From: a virus
IMG/VR virus record: IMGVR_UViG_3300009408_000102
Location: 1 to 27,234 of that record
Direction: 5' to 3' (one strand)
DNA length: 27,234 bases
A program made the translations under genes and the position numbers. Positions 7,326 through 14,244 of the stretch are shown piece after piece. Numbering within the stretch: position 1 is the first letter of the stretch; each line of letters begins with the position of its first letter. Below the pieces are notes generated by a model that was not told the DNA's origin, made no database searches, and saw only the letters and a list, made by a program, of their open reading frames with translations.

Positions 7326-8099
7326 ATGAAATTTAAAGATTGTTATCAATTACTAGAAAAATATCTATTCGAGGGATACAAGGAAGCTATTACCGATTTC
7401 TCAACTGATGCAGAGATTCAGGATGTAAGGAAAACTGTAGAGATTTATAAAGATCTTGTAAAACGAAATCAGGTAAAAGGGCAAGAACGTAATATTGATT
7501 ATTGGAGAAAACAAGGCTGGAATAAGTTTGATGCTTTTGTAAAAGATTTAAAAGATCAACCATCCAAAACAAAAATCAAGAGAAAAATGGTTGCCGGTAA
7601 AGCAATTAACTTGAGGGAAGATGATAGATGGTTGATTGTGATACCTCTTGATAAACATGCTTCTTGTTTTCATGGACGTAAAACAGATTGGTGTACAGCA
7701 AAACCGAATCAATCCTATTTTGAGCAATATTTTTATGATAAAGAAGTTACTTTAATTTATTGTCTTGAAAAAGAAACTGGTAAATTGTGGGCTATTGCAG
7801 CACATAAAGATATAGATAAGATTGAAATGTTTACACAAAATGATTCTTCAATTACTAAAAATCAATTTAAATCTCAAACAGGACTGGATGCACAAAAAAT
7901 TGTTGATTTGGCATTCAAAAATGAAGAAGTGGATAAATCAGTCAAAGAAACTCGCAGTAAATGGAAAGAAGCAGTTGCTTCTATTAAACAGATGATTTCT
8001 GATAAATCTGAGGATTATAAGACATTTGAACAATTACTTCGATATACAAAAGATGGAAAATCCGCGGTTGCTTATGTGAAATACCGAGCTAATGCATAA
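7326..8099 (+). CDS. Phage protein with TDWCTA-type domain and a capsid-targeting-like leader
   Basis: 257 residues. The leader MKFKDCYQLLEKYLFEG resembles T4 capsid-targeting sequences (MKTYQEFI...E), with a fitting gp21 site LFE before Gly17. The core has DRWLIVIPLDKHASCFHG and RKTDWCTA (about 100-122), then LIYCLEKETGKLWAIA; this set of motifs recurs in uncharacterised proteins of many large phages. The C-terminus is helical and lysine-rich. It has its own late promoter. A packaged head protein is the favoured reading, but neither packaging nor an activity is shown by the sequence. Confidence 0.8.
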   Translation: MKFKDCYQLLEKYLFEGYKEAITDFSTDAEIQDVRKTVEIYKDLVKRNQVKGQERNIDYWRKQGWNKFDAFVKDLKDQPSKTKIKRKMVAGKAINLREDDRWLIVIPLDKHASCFHGRKTDWCTAKPNQSYFEQYFYDKEVTLIYCLEKETGKLWAIAAHKDIDKIEMFTQNDSSITKNQFKSQTGLDAQKIVDLAFKNEEVDKSVKETRSKWKEAVASIKQMISDKSEDYKTFEQLLRYTKDGKSAVAYVKYRANA

Positions 8100-8568
8100 G
8101 GTTGAGATTCCAGAAGATATTGCATTGTTGGCAGTAAAACAGTATGGATATGCAATCGATTACATCAAAGATCCCTCCGAGGCAGTCCAGTTAGCAGCAG
8201 TGAAGGGGCAGGAAGATGCAATCTATTACATCAAGAATCCATCCGAGGCAGTCCAGCTAGCAGTAGTGAAGCAGGATGGATCGGCAATTTCCTACATCAT
8301 AAAGAAACTTGGTCATGATCCATCCGAGGCAGTCCAGTTAGCAGCAGTGAAGCAGTATGGACTTGCAATCGATTACATCAAAGATCCATCTGAAGCAGTC
8401 CAGTTAGTAGCAGTGAAGCAGTATGTACTTGCAATCGATTACATCATCAAGAATCTTGGTCATGATCCATCTGAGGTAGTCCAGTTAGCAGCAGTGAAGC
8501 AGTATGGACTTGCAATCGAATACATAAAGAACCCATCGGAAGCAGTGAAGAGGGCGGCTAAAAGATGA
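8092..8568 (+). CDS. Alpha-solenoid repeat protein (DUF4116-like), copy B
   Basis: 158 residues: leader MHKVEIPEDIALLAVKQ, then units of 22, 27, 22, 27 and 22 residues, then the basic cap NPSEAVKRAAKR. The 27-residue units carry the extra linker IIKKLGH or IIKNLGH before the next DPSE. The start overlaps the previous stop by 8 bases and the stop overlaps the next start (ATGA), so it is embedded in a coupled chain. At the DNA level the framework is nearly identical to the other copies, which implies recent duplication or gene conversion. Confidence 0.85.
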   Translation: MHKVEIPEDIALLAVKQYGYAIDYIKDPSEAVQLAAVKGQEDAIYYIKNPSEAVQLAVVKQDGSAISYIIKKLGHDPSEAVQLAAVKQYGLAIDYIKDPSEAVQLVAVKQYVLAIDYIIKNLGHDPSEVVQLAAVKQYGLAIEYIKNPSEAVKRAAKR

Positions 8569-9149
8569 ACTTTAAAGAATATCTCATAGAAAGCAGAAGA
8601 GATATTATACTAGTTGATTTTCAACCGGCATATAGTACTTCTTATGGATATAAAGATGCCTTCACTTCTGCTATAAATGAATTGAATAAGAATAATTTTG
8701 GGAAAGCATTAATATTTTTCAATGGGGAGGATCTTGGCTTAGATTCAAAACAAGATGTTATTAATCATTATGTTGAATATGGATTGAATGAAGATATAGT
8801 TCATAGATTATCATTTCGTGACAAAGGATATGGTTTTTTGAGAGACTGGATGGATACTAAGGTTGATGAATCTATTATAATTAAAACTATTCGATATTTG
8901 CTCTTGAATAAATTATCAGATGCTAGAGATATTACAGATAAAAAGTTCATAAATTATTTAGTTAATAATGATATTAATGTAGAAGATCTTCTCCTTTATT
9001 TACCAGACGTATCAATATCAGAATTAAAATCATTGTCAGGGGCAAGAATTGGTGGAGGATCTAAATGTGCATGTTTGAGGGAAATTGAATTGCTTATGAA
9101 TGCTTTAAATATTCGTTATAAAGAAGTTAGGGATTGGATTTACGAATGA
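8565..9149 (+). CDS. Hydrolase-like phage protein with a capsid-targeting-like leader
   Basis: 194 residues. The leader MNFKEYLIES fits the T4 capsid-targeting pattern with gp21 cleavage LIE before Ser10. The body opens RRDIILVDFQPAYS, resembling the first strand and catalytic Asp (here Asp18) of isochorismatase-like cysteine hydrolases, and ends GGGSKCACLREIELLMNALN, a Cys-containing motif seen in related phage proteins. The hydrolase assignment is tentative because the middle is not diagnostic. Late, coupled on both sides by ATGA overlaps to the repeat protein and to gp14. Confidence 0.75.
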   Translation: MNFKEYLIESRRDIILVDFQPAYSTSYGYKDAFTSAINELNKNNFGKALIFFNGEDLGLDSKQDVINHYVEYGLNEDIVHRLSFRDKGYGFLRDWMDTKVDESIIIKTIRYLLLNKLSDARDITDKKFINYLVNNDINVEDLLLYLPDVSISELKSLSGARIGGGSKCACLREIELLMNALNIRYKEVRDWIYE

Positions 9150-9790
9150 CTCTACTCAGAACTTACGATCCAAGTAATCAAGCTGATGTAAGTTATATTC
9201 ACGGTGTCATTGAAGAATTCATTCAAATTTCCGGATTTCAAATTACCGTGCACATGCTATCAAATCGAACTGTCGATAACTCAATAGGCGGCAATACTCC
9301 AGATGAATATTCTGTTGGGGCTCCCACAGAAGATCCAAATCAAGCAGATCCAATTTTTGCCGAGATGAGAAAACGAAATTATTTAGCTGCTAGGACAATT
9401 TGGTGTTTACCTGATGCTCTGGAACGAAATAATTTTCTTGAAAAATTTGGATTAGTTAGTCAAGATACAATGAATCTCCATTTTCCTTTATTTGCTATGG
9501 AAAGAGATTTATCTAGAAAATTAGCACCAGGTGATTTGATTCAATTGCCTTCTTCAATTGAGAGTAGATTTTATGAAGTGACGGATGTTGCTAGAAGTGA
9601 TTATGAATTATATGCTAGTTATCTTTGGAAAGTTGAATGTAAACCCGCAATGACTTCTCAGGATGTTGCACCTATTCCTGTTGCAGATTTGTCTTATGGT
9701 TCAGAAATTTTGTCTAATACCCAGGTTGAAGATGATTCTACTGTAATTGCTCCAAATTCAGGAATTGACTACCTGGATCAAGTGAACTGA
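9146..9790 (+). CDS. 14: Neck protein, gp14-like
   Basis: 214 residues (T4 gp14 is 256). Similar layout to T4 gp14: an N-terminal segment about a ligand-like VIEEFIQISGFQITVHMLSN, then NNFLEKFGLVSQDTMNL (compare FFSKFGMQVQDEVTL in T4), then LAPGDLIQLPSSIESRFYEV (compare EGDLIYFPMDNSLFEI). With gp13 it completes the neck and the tail-joining surface. The start at 9146 overlaps the upstream stop (ATGA); an upstream ATG at 9134 in frame is less likely. Good family match plus a neighbouring gp15. Confidence 0.85.
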   Translation: MTLLRTYDPSNQADVSYIHGVIEEFIQISGFQITVHMLSNRTVDNSIGGNTPDEYSVGAPTEDPNQADPIFAEMRKRNYLAARTIWCLPDALERNNFLEKFGLVSQDTMNLHFPLFAMERDLSRKLAPGDLIQLPSSIESRFYEVTDVARSDYELYASYLWKVECKPAMTSQDVAPIPVADLSYGSEILSNTQVEDDSTVIAPNSGIDYLDQVN

Positions 9791-9791
9791 T

Positions 9792-9989
9792 ATGAAACCA
9801 GTTGAGATTCCAGAAGACATAGCAAGAGAAGCTGCTGTTCAATTAGGATATATGAATTTTAATAAAGTGATAAATTATTTAGAAGAGTTACTAAAGTTAA
9901 AGTATGCCTCAAACAAAAAAGATTGGGAACAATATGCTGAATCATATACTACGGACTCATCTGGTAAGATTAAAGAATGGAGAAAATAA
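9792..9989 (+). CDS. Short protein with the repeat-family leader but no repeats
   Basis: 65 residues. The first 11 residues, MKPVEIPEDIA, are those of the solenoid repeat genes and the DNA is nearly identical there, but the rest (REAAVQLGYMNFNKVINYL onward) is a different charged helical sequence without PSEAVQ units. It looks like a leader fused to an unrelated or heavily diverged body. It starts one base after the gp14 stop and ends one base before the next gene. Real gene by packing and shared leader; function unknown. Confidence 0.65.
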   Translation: MKPVEIPEDIAREAAVQLGYMNFNKVINYLEELLKLKYASNKKDWEQYAESYTTDSSGKIKEWRK

Positions 9990-9990
9990 A

Positions 9991-10374
9991 ATGCCTATAG
10001 CTTATATAAATACTTTACATAAGAAGGGATATGGCTCTATTAAAACTTTAGAAAAGAAGTGGGCCAAAGCGAAACATATTGCTAAAAGTAGAAATTATGC
10101 GGTAATAACAGCGGTATTTAAAAATTTAGTAGGAATCAAGGAGAATAGGATGAGCAGCTTTAGAGATATGATAGAAGCGGTAGAGAAGATGGAGGATGAT
10201 AAAAAATATTATAGATTAGCTCATTCTGTAATTGGTAATAATCTCTATTCTGTTAAAAATAATTTGAACACGTTATATCTTTCTCTCGAGATTGGCAATG
10301 ATGTCGATATTAAAGCATTCGATGCTATTATTAAAGAATTGAAATTTATACGTTCACAAGTTTATTCTAATTAA
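9991..10374 (+). CDS. Two-part small protein with an internal start at 10150
   Basis: 127 residues from ATG 9991, preceded by GGAG. The first 53 residues (MPIAYINTLHKKGYGS, then KKWAKAKHIAKSR and ITAVFKNLVGI) match a short motif common in phage head-region proteins. An in-frame ATG at 10150 with a strong AAGGAG begins MSSFRDMIEAVEKM, identical in protein and DNA to the start of the gene at 11558. So a 74-residue second product is likely. The C-terminal part is helical. Whether the long form or two separate products are made cannot be told from sequence. Larger in-frame starts exist but lack a ribosome site. Confidence 0.65.
   Translation: MPIAYINTLHKKGYGSIKTLEKKWAKAKHIAKSRNYAVITAVFKNLVGIKENRMSSFRDMIEAVEKMEDDKKYYRLAHSVIGNNLYSVKNNLNTLYLSLEIGNDVDIKAFDAIIKELKFIRSQVYSN
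10150..10191 (+). repeat. 42-bp direct repeat encoding MSSFRDMIEAVEKM, copy 1
   Basis: Identical over 42 bases to 11558-11599. In this copy it lies inside a longer open frame and carries its own ribosome binding site (AAGGAG, 7 bases before the ATG). It encodes a 14-residue leader, a candidate head-targeting peptide. Confidence 0.9.
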
Positions 10375-10390
10375 TAAATGGAGCTACAAG

Positions 10391-10735
10391 ATGAAATTTA
10401 AAGATTTTTATGAAGGCAAGGTTATTCATGCTAATTTTTCAAGAAAAAGTCCTTATCGAAAAAATTCTGATATTAAAGTTCCTAGATATAATCCAAAAAC
10501 ACAACTTGTAGCAGTTGATGATTTATCGAATGATAAAACCAAAGCATTTGATCATTTTAATGTAGAGGAAAGGGGTAATAATATTGCTAAGATTTGGGGT
10601 TATATAGATAACAAACGGATAAATGTTGGTACAACAAATTCAGAAGTAGCTAATGCATTAGCAGATGCCTACAACCGAAACGGTTTTACTGATAAAGATA
10701 TTAGAAAAATCCCTTTATCATATTTTGATAAATAA
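10391..10735 (+). CDS. Small candidate cargo protein with MKFKDFYEG leader
   Basis: 114 residues. The first residues MKFKDFYEG are close to MKFKDCYQL of the gene at 7326 and to MNFKEYLIES at 8565, all of the T4 capsid-targeting shape; FYE before Gly9 would be the cut, although Phe is not the standard residue at that position. The body is basic then mixed, ending in a beta-alpha segment (KIWGYIDNKRINVGTTN). I do not recognise it. It is transcribed with gp14 and gp15. Confidence 0.7.
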   Translation: MKFKDFYEGKVIHANFSRKSPYRKNSDIKVPRYNPKTQLVAVDDLSNDKTKAFDHFNVEERGNNIAKIWGYIDNKRINVGTTNSEVANALADAYNRNGFTDKDIRKIPLSYFDK

Positions 10736-10740
10736 TTAAA

Positions 10741-11547
10741 ATGGCAATTCAAGCAGTAATTGATACGACAAGAACCAGATTTTTCACAGATATAACATCA
10801 GAATTTGATGCTACGGGAAGTACAACTGATGATCCAAATGGAATCACAGATTATTCATGGGATTTTGGAGATGGGTCAACACAATCGGGAACGGATAAAT
10901 ATGGCTGGCATAAATATGCTGCAATAAGCCCATTACTTACTGTAATTTTAACAGTAACAAATTCCTTAAATGAACAATCAATAACAAATTTTAATATTTC
11001 AGTAGAATCATCTGTGATTGATACAGGAAAGCAAATAAGACGATATATCACTCAATTTTTAGATGTGTTTAATGGTCTGATAATTAAGAATAAAGATGAT
11101 GTGGATATAACAGTTCCAATTGTTTGGGGTAATCCAGATCGAGTAGTCGCCTTCATTCGCGGAGAAGTTTCTCCAGGAGAACAAAAACGAGCAATTTCTT
11201 TACCTATTCTTTCTGGTCGTCTTGCTGGATTGACTCCTGATTATAATCGTTCAAAATATAATTATCAACACCGTTTTGCTATTGATCCAAATTTAAACCA
11301 GCATCAAACAATTTATACTCCTACTCCTGTATCTTTAGAATTGGAACTTGGGATATGGGCATATGATTATGGGCAGGCGTTCACGCTTTTAGAAACGATA
11401 GTACCATGGTTCAACAGCGCACTTGTAATCAATATTGGCGATAAAGATTATACATCAATGAACAATCTTGAATTGGAAAGTGTGAGTGATGAGAACACCA
11501 TTGATATAGGTACGGATCAACGTCTTGTTAGATATGATTTGAAATAG
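10741..11547 (+). CDS. 15: Tail sheath terminator, gp15-like, with N-terminal PKD domain
   Basis: 268 residues. Residues 1-90 are a PKD (Ig-like) domain: FDATGSTTDDPNGI, then DYSWDFGDGSTQSG and LTVILTVTNSLNE. Residues 100-268 match T4 gp15: RRYITQFLDVFNGLIIKN, ITVPIVWGNPDRV, LPILSGRLAGL, then TPTPVSLELELGIWAYDY and TIVPWFNSALVINI. gp15 forms a hexameric cap on the finished tail and joins it to the neck. T4 gp15 begins directly with the second part, so the PKD domain is an addition at the N-terminus. Start 3 bases after the preceding stop. Confidence 0.87.
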   Translation: MAIQAVIDTTRTRFFTDITSEFDATGSTTDDPNGITDYSWDFGDGSTQSGTDKYGWHKYAAISPLLTVILTVTNSLNEQSITNFNISVESSVIDTGKQIRRYITQFLDVFNGLIIKNKDDVDITVPIVWGNPDRVVAFIRGEVSPGEQKRAISLPILSGRLAGLTPDYNRSKYNYQHRFAIDPNLNQHQTIYTPTPVSLELELGIWAYDYGQAFTLLETIVPWFNSALVINIGDKDYTSMNNLELESVSDENTIDIGTDQRLVRYDLK

Positions 11548-11557
11548 GAGAATTAAA

Positions 11558-11599
11558 ATGAGCAGCTTTAGAGATATGATAGAAGCGGTAGAGAAGATG
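11558..11599 (+). repeat. 42-bp direct repeat encoding MSSFRDMIEAVEKM, copy 2
   Basis: Identical to 10150-10191 with no synonymous difference in 14 codons, although the flanking sequences differ. This suggests recent copying of the leader module. Confidence 0.9.
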
Positions 11600-11800
11600 A
11601 ATCAGTTGACTGAAGGAACAGAGATGTCATTTAATTGTAAAATTGATTTAGTTAGTACTAATAAAGAAGAATATTCTTTTGAATTTTCCAGCGATGAAAA
11701 CTCAATAACAGGAACAGATGATGTAATTTATGATTCTATTCCAAATGCCGTTCGTGGAGCAGCGAAATATTTAACTGCCGTCGCAAAAGAGTATGAATAA
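11558..11800 (+). CDS. Small candidate cargo protein with MSSFRDMIEAVEKM leader
   Basis: 80 residues. Leader identical to the one beginning at 10150; LTE before Gly20 is a good gp21 cleavage site of the kind used in the T4 capsid protein. The body from about residue 23 is a small alpha-beta domain (MSFNCKIDLVSTNKEEYSFEF ... AVRGAAKYLTAVAKEYE, two separate stretches). AGGAG lies 7 bases before the ATG. I do not recognise the family. The shared leader on unrelated bodies is the best evidence for a common destination. Confidence 0.7.
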   Translation: MSSFRDMIEAVEKMNQLTEGTEMSFNCKIDLVSTNKEEYSFEFSSDENSITGTDDVIYDSIPNAVRGAAKYLTAVAKEYE

Positions 11801-12047
11801 AATGAAAAGCTCAATTGAAATGATTCACCAAGTGATAGCAATGCAAGAAAAAGAAGCTGAAAAGAAAAATTTTATTATTGAAGGGAGTAATTATTATACA
11901 TCGGAATTGAAGCGCCTTGGAAAATCAAAATTTTACCGGCTTCTTTTAAGTACAGATGAAGGTACGAAAACAAAATATATGAATATTTCTCCTGATACTT
12001 TTTATAAGATAATGGATATCTTAAAAGATATAGATACGAAATATTAA
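11793..12047 (+). CDS. Small candidate cargo protein
   Basis: 84 residues. Start at 11793 overlaps the preceding stop; ATG 11802 (three codons later) is an alternative. The N-terminal third is helical (MKSSIEMIHQVIAMQEKEAEKK) and leads to NFIIEGSNYY, where IIE before Gly is a good gp21 site. The remaining 50 residues (YYTSELKRLGKSKFYRLLLS) form a small mixed domain that I cannot name. Last gene before the late promoter of the sheath operon. Confidence 0.65.
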   Translation: MNKMKSSIEMIHQVIAMQEKEAEKKNFIIEGSNYYTSELKRLGKSKFYRLLLSTDEGTKTKYMNISPDTFYKIMDILKDIDTKY

Positions 12048-12066
12048 TTCAACGAAATTATTTTTA

Positions 12067-12074
12067 TATAAATA
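12067..12074 (+). promoter_or_regulatory. T4-type late promoter
   Basis: TATAAATACAAGTAA upstream of the tail sheath gene, with AGGAG about 18 bases further on. It carries the same downstream extension as the promoters at 1574 and 3238. Confidence 0.85.
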
Positions 12075-12103
12075 CAAGTAAGAGATTAAATTAGGAGAAG
12101 AAT

Positions 12104-13843
12104 ATGCCACAATTACAACATCCATCATCAATTTCATTTGTGGTGAATAAATCACAATATGTACCTGCTGCTTCCGGGCAGTCTACAACAATTTTTACTA
12201 CAGCTTCTCGTGGTCCAGTCAACGTACCCGTTTCAATTACAAATGGAAATGAATTAGATACAGTTTTTGGTTTACCGGATTACGCAAAACATACATATGG
12301 TCTATATGCAGCCAAACAGGTTTTAACTGAAACGAATCAGCTTTGGGTTGTTCGAGTAGAAGCAACATCAGTAAATGGGGGTATTGTTGTACCAACAAAA
12401 GGTATCATTTCGGTTGAAGATGTTACTGCTGGAACAGCTAAACAAATTTTTGTTGCAACTGCCAAATCAGAAGGTGAATGGATTAATACAGCCGATATTA
12501 ATTTAACAGCGTTTTCAACGCAGTATAATGCGTCTAAAGGGGATTGGACAGCTACAACATCATATACAAAAGGAAATACAGTTACACCTACCGTTGCAAA
12601 TGGTTTAACAATGCAGGCAATTACAACAGGAACTTCCGCATCCGCAGAACCAACATGGCCAACTGTTGCAAATGGAACTGTTATTGATGGAGGAATTACT
12701 TGGAAGGCTATTACACCTATTACAAAAGCATCTTTTACGGTTTCTCTAGATGGTATTACTGTATTGGAGTCTTTTAGTAATATTGATATCTCTCAAATTG
12801 CTGCTGTGAAATCTGATTATTTTGATTTTACGATTGGAACCGGAAGCGGCTTGTGGGCAGCACCTGGTTTACCGAAACAATATCTGACATCTAGTGCTAA
12901 TAGTTCCCTCGGAGCAGATAATATTAATGAAGCAACAAATCCTTATATTACAGATGCAATTGTAGCAGGATGGATTTCATTATCCATTAACGCCGGGACA
13001 TTCAATGATGAAAATTTATATCCAACTGCCATATTAATAGCACCTGGTTATTGCAATTCCGGAACAGTTGAAACGAGAGCAGTTTGGAATGATTTGGTTG
13101 CTCTTGCACGCAAACGTGGTGATTGTATTGTAATTCCTGAAATATCAAAAGGATTAAATGCTGCCGCAGCTATTACAGAGAGAGCAACAATCGGAACACC
13201 TGATGATGAACAATTTTCCGCTGATCCATATTATCCATGGTTAAAGGAATCAGATCCAACATTGCGTCAACCTATTGAATTGCCTCCATCAGGTTATGTA
13301 GCAGCAGTTTATCATTATAATGATCGTGTTGGTGAAATTTGGACGGCTCCTGCTGGATTAGAACGAGGGGTAGTTAGAGGGCCAGAAGGAATTGAAACAG
13401 GCGCACAAATTGATTCTGGATCACAAGATATTTTATTTCCCGGTGGAATTAATGTAATTACATTTGATCCAGCTTTGAGAGTGTTATATATCAATGGTCA
13501 ACTGACCGCTACTTTCCTGCCTTCAAAAATGGATCGTGTTCATGTTGCAAGGTTGGTAACATCATTACAGAAATCGATTAATAGATATGTACAATCTTTC
13601 CGATTCCGACCAAATGATGCAGAAACATGGAATGAAATTGCGGGCGGAGTTAGAGCATTTTTAGCAGACTATCAGGCGCGTCGTGGATTAGAAGCTTTTA
13701 AAGTTGTTTGTGATGCTACAACTAATACACCTGCTCGTCGTGATCGCAACGAATTGTGGTTAGAATTACATATTGTGCCAACAGGAGATGCGGAATTTAT
13801 CTACGTTCCAATTGTTGTACATCGTTCTGGACAATTACAGTAA
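12104..13843 (+). CDS. 18: Tail sheath protein, gp18-like, with inserted surface domain
   Basis: 579 residues. The N-terminus (ISFVVNKSQYVP, TIFTTASRGPVNVPVSITN) and the C-terminus (VHVARLVTSLQKSINRY, FRFRPNDAETWNEI, FLADYQARRGLEAFKVVCD, ELHIVPTGDAEFIYVPI) are classic contractile sheath. Residues about 147-204 form an insert of the W..TTSY..G..V....NG......TGTSASAEPTWP.....V.DGGITW type, a small beta domain used as decoration in many phage virion proteins. It contracts around the tube during injection. Own late promoter and AGGAG. Confidence 0.95.
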   Translation: MPQLQHPSSISFVVNKSQYVPAASGQSTTIFTTASRGPVNVPVSITNGNELDTVFGLPDYAKHTYGLYAAKQVLTETNQLWVVRVEATSVNGGIVVPTKGIISVEDVTAGTAKQIFVATAKSEGEWINTADINLTAFSTQYNASKGDWTATTSYTKGNTVTPTVANGLTMQAITTGTSASAEPTWPTVANGTVIDGGITWKAITPITKASFTVSLDGITVLESFSNIDISQIAAVKSDYFDFTIGTGSGLWAAPGLPKQYLTSSANSSLGADNINEATNPYITDAIVAGWISLSINAGTFNDENLYPTAILIAPGYCNSGTVETRAVWNDLVALARKRGDCIVIPEISKGLNAAAAITERATIGTPDDEQFSADPYYPWLKESDPTLRQPIELPPSGYVAAVYHYNDRVGEIWTAPAGLERGVVRGPEGIETGAQIDSGSQDILFPGGINVITFDPALRVLYINGQLTATFLPSKMDRVHVARLVTSLQKSINRYVQSFRFRPNDAETWNEIAGGVRAFLADYQARRGLEAFKVVCDATTNTPARRDRNELWLELHIVPTGDAEFIYVPIVVHRSGQLQ

Positions 13844-13867
13844 AGAAAATATTAATAGGAGAATAAA

Positions 13868-14206
13868 ATGGCAGGTTATAGTACAGGATTTGGCGCAAGC
13901 CCAGTAAGTTTAAATGTAGGTGCTGTGAAGGTAGAACCTAAACATCATAATAGATTTAAAGTATCGTTTTCAGGCGGTTTACTTGATGGAAATGTAACGG
14001 CGAACGTTGTTAATGTCTCACGACCAAATGAAACATTTGATGAAATTCAAGTTCATCGTGGTGAAAGTATAACATATTTTGCTGGTAAACCCCATTTTGA
14101 TGATGTTACCATTCAATTTGATGATAGTTTAGATAATTCATTAGCAGATGCCTTATATGCTCAAAGATCCACACAATTTGATACATCAACATTAGCAGTT
14201 CTGTAA
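13868..14206 (+). CDS. 19: Tail tube protein, gp19-like, apparently C-terminally truncated
   Basis: 112 residues against about 163 in T4. HHNRFKVSFSGG, VVNVSRPNETFDEIQVHRGE, TYFAGKPHFDDVTIQFDD and the helix SLADALYAQRSTQFD are the N-terminal part of the tube fold, in the usual place after the sheath. The frame stops after DTSTLAVL, where the family normally continues with the second beta sheet. Just past the stop, the -1 frame reads VTLRYDLPVRT and then stops, which looks like the last strand of a tube protein. So the gene may have lost an internal segment with a frame change, or this is a reduced variant. AGGAG precedes the start. Confidence 0.75.
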   Translation: MAGYSTGFGASPVSLNVGAVKVEPKHHNRFKVSFSGGLLDGNVTANVVNVSRPNETFDEIQVHRGESITYFAGKPHFDDVTIQFDDSLDNSLADALYAQRSTQFDTSTLAVL

Positions 14207-14244
14207 CATTACGCTATGATCTACCTGTAAGAACATAATAATGA

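Noticed and set aside
10005-10012. TATAAATA inside the gene at 9991 as a late promoter
   Set aside because: It is followed by CTTTACAT rather than CAAG, lies only 14 bases inside the coding sequence, and the next ribosome site is far away. A chance match is likely in AT-rich DNA.
14204-14213. TAACATTACG shared by the ends of the capsid (5543) and tube (14204) genes
   Set aside because: Only ten bases match, the sites sit differently relative to the stop codons, and the hairpin at 5541 is not present at 14204.
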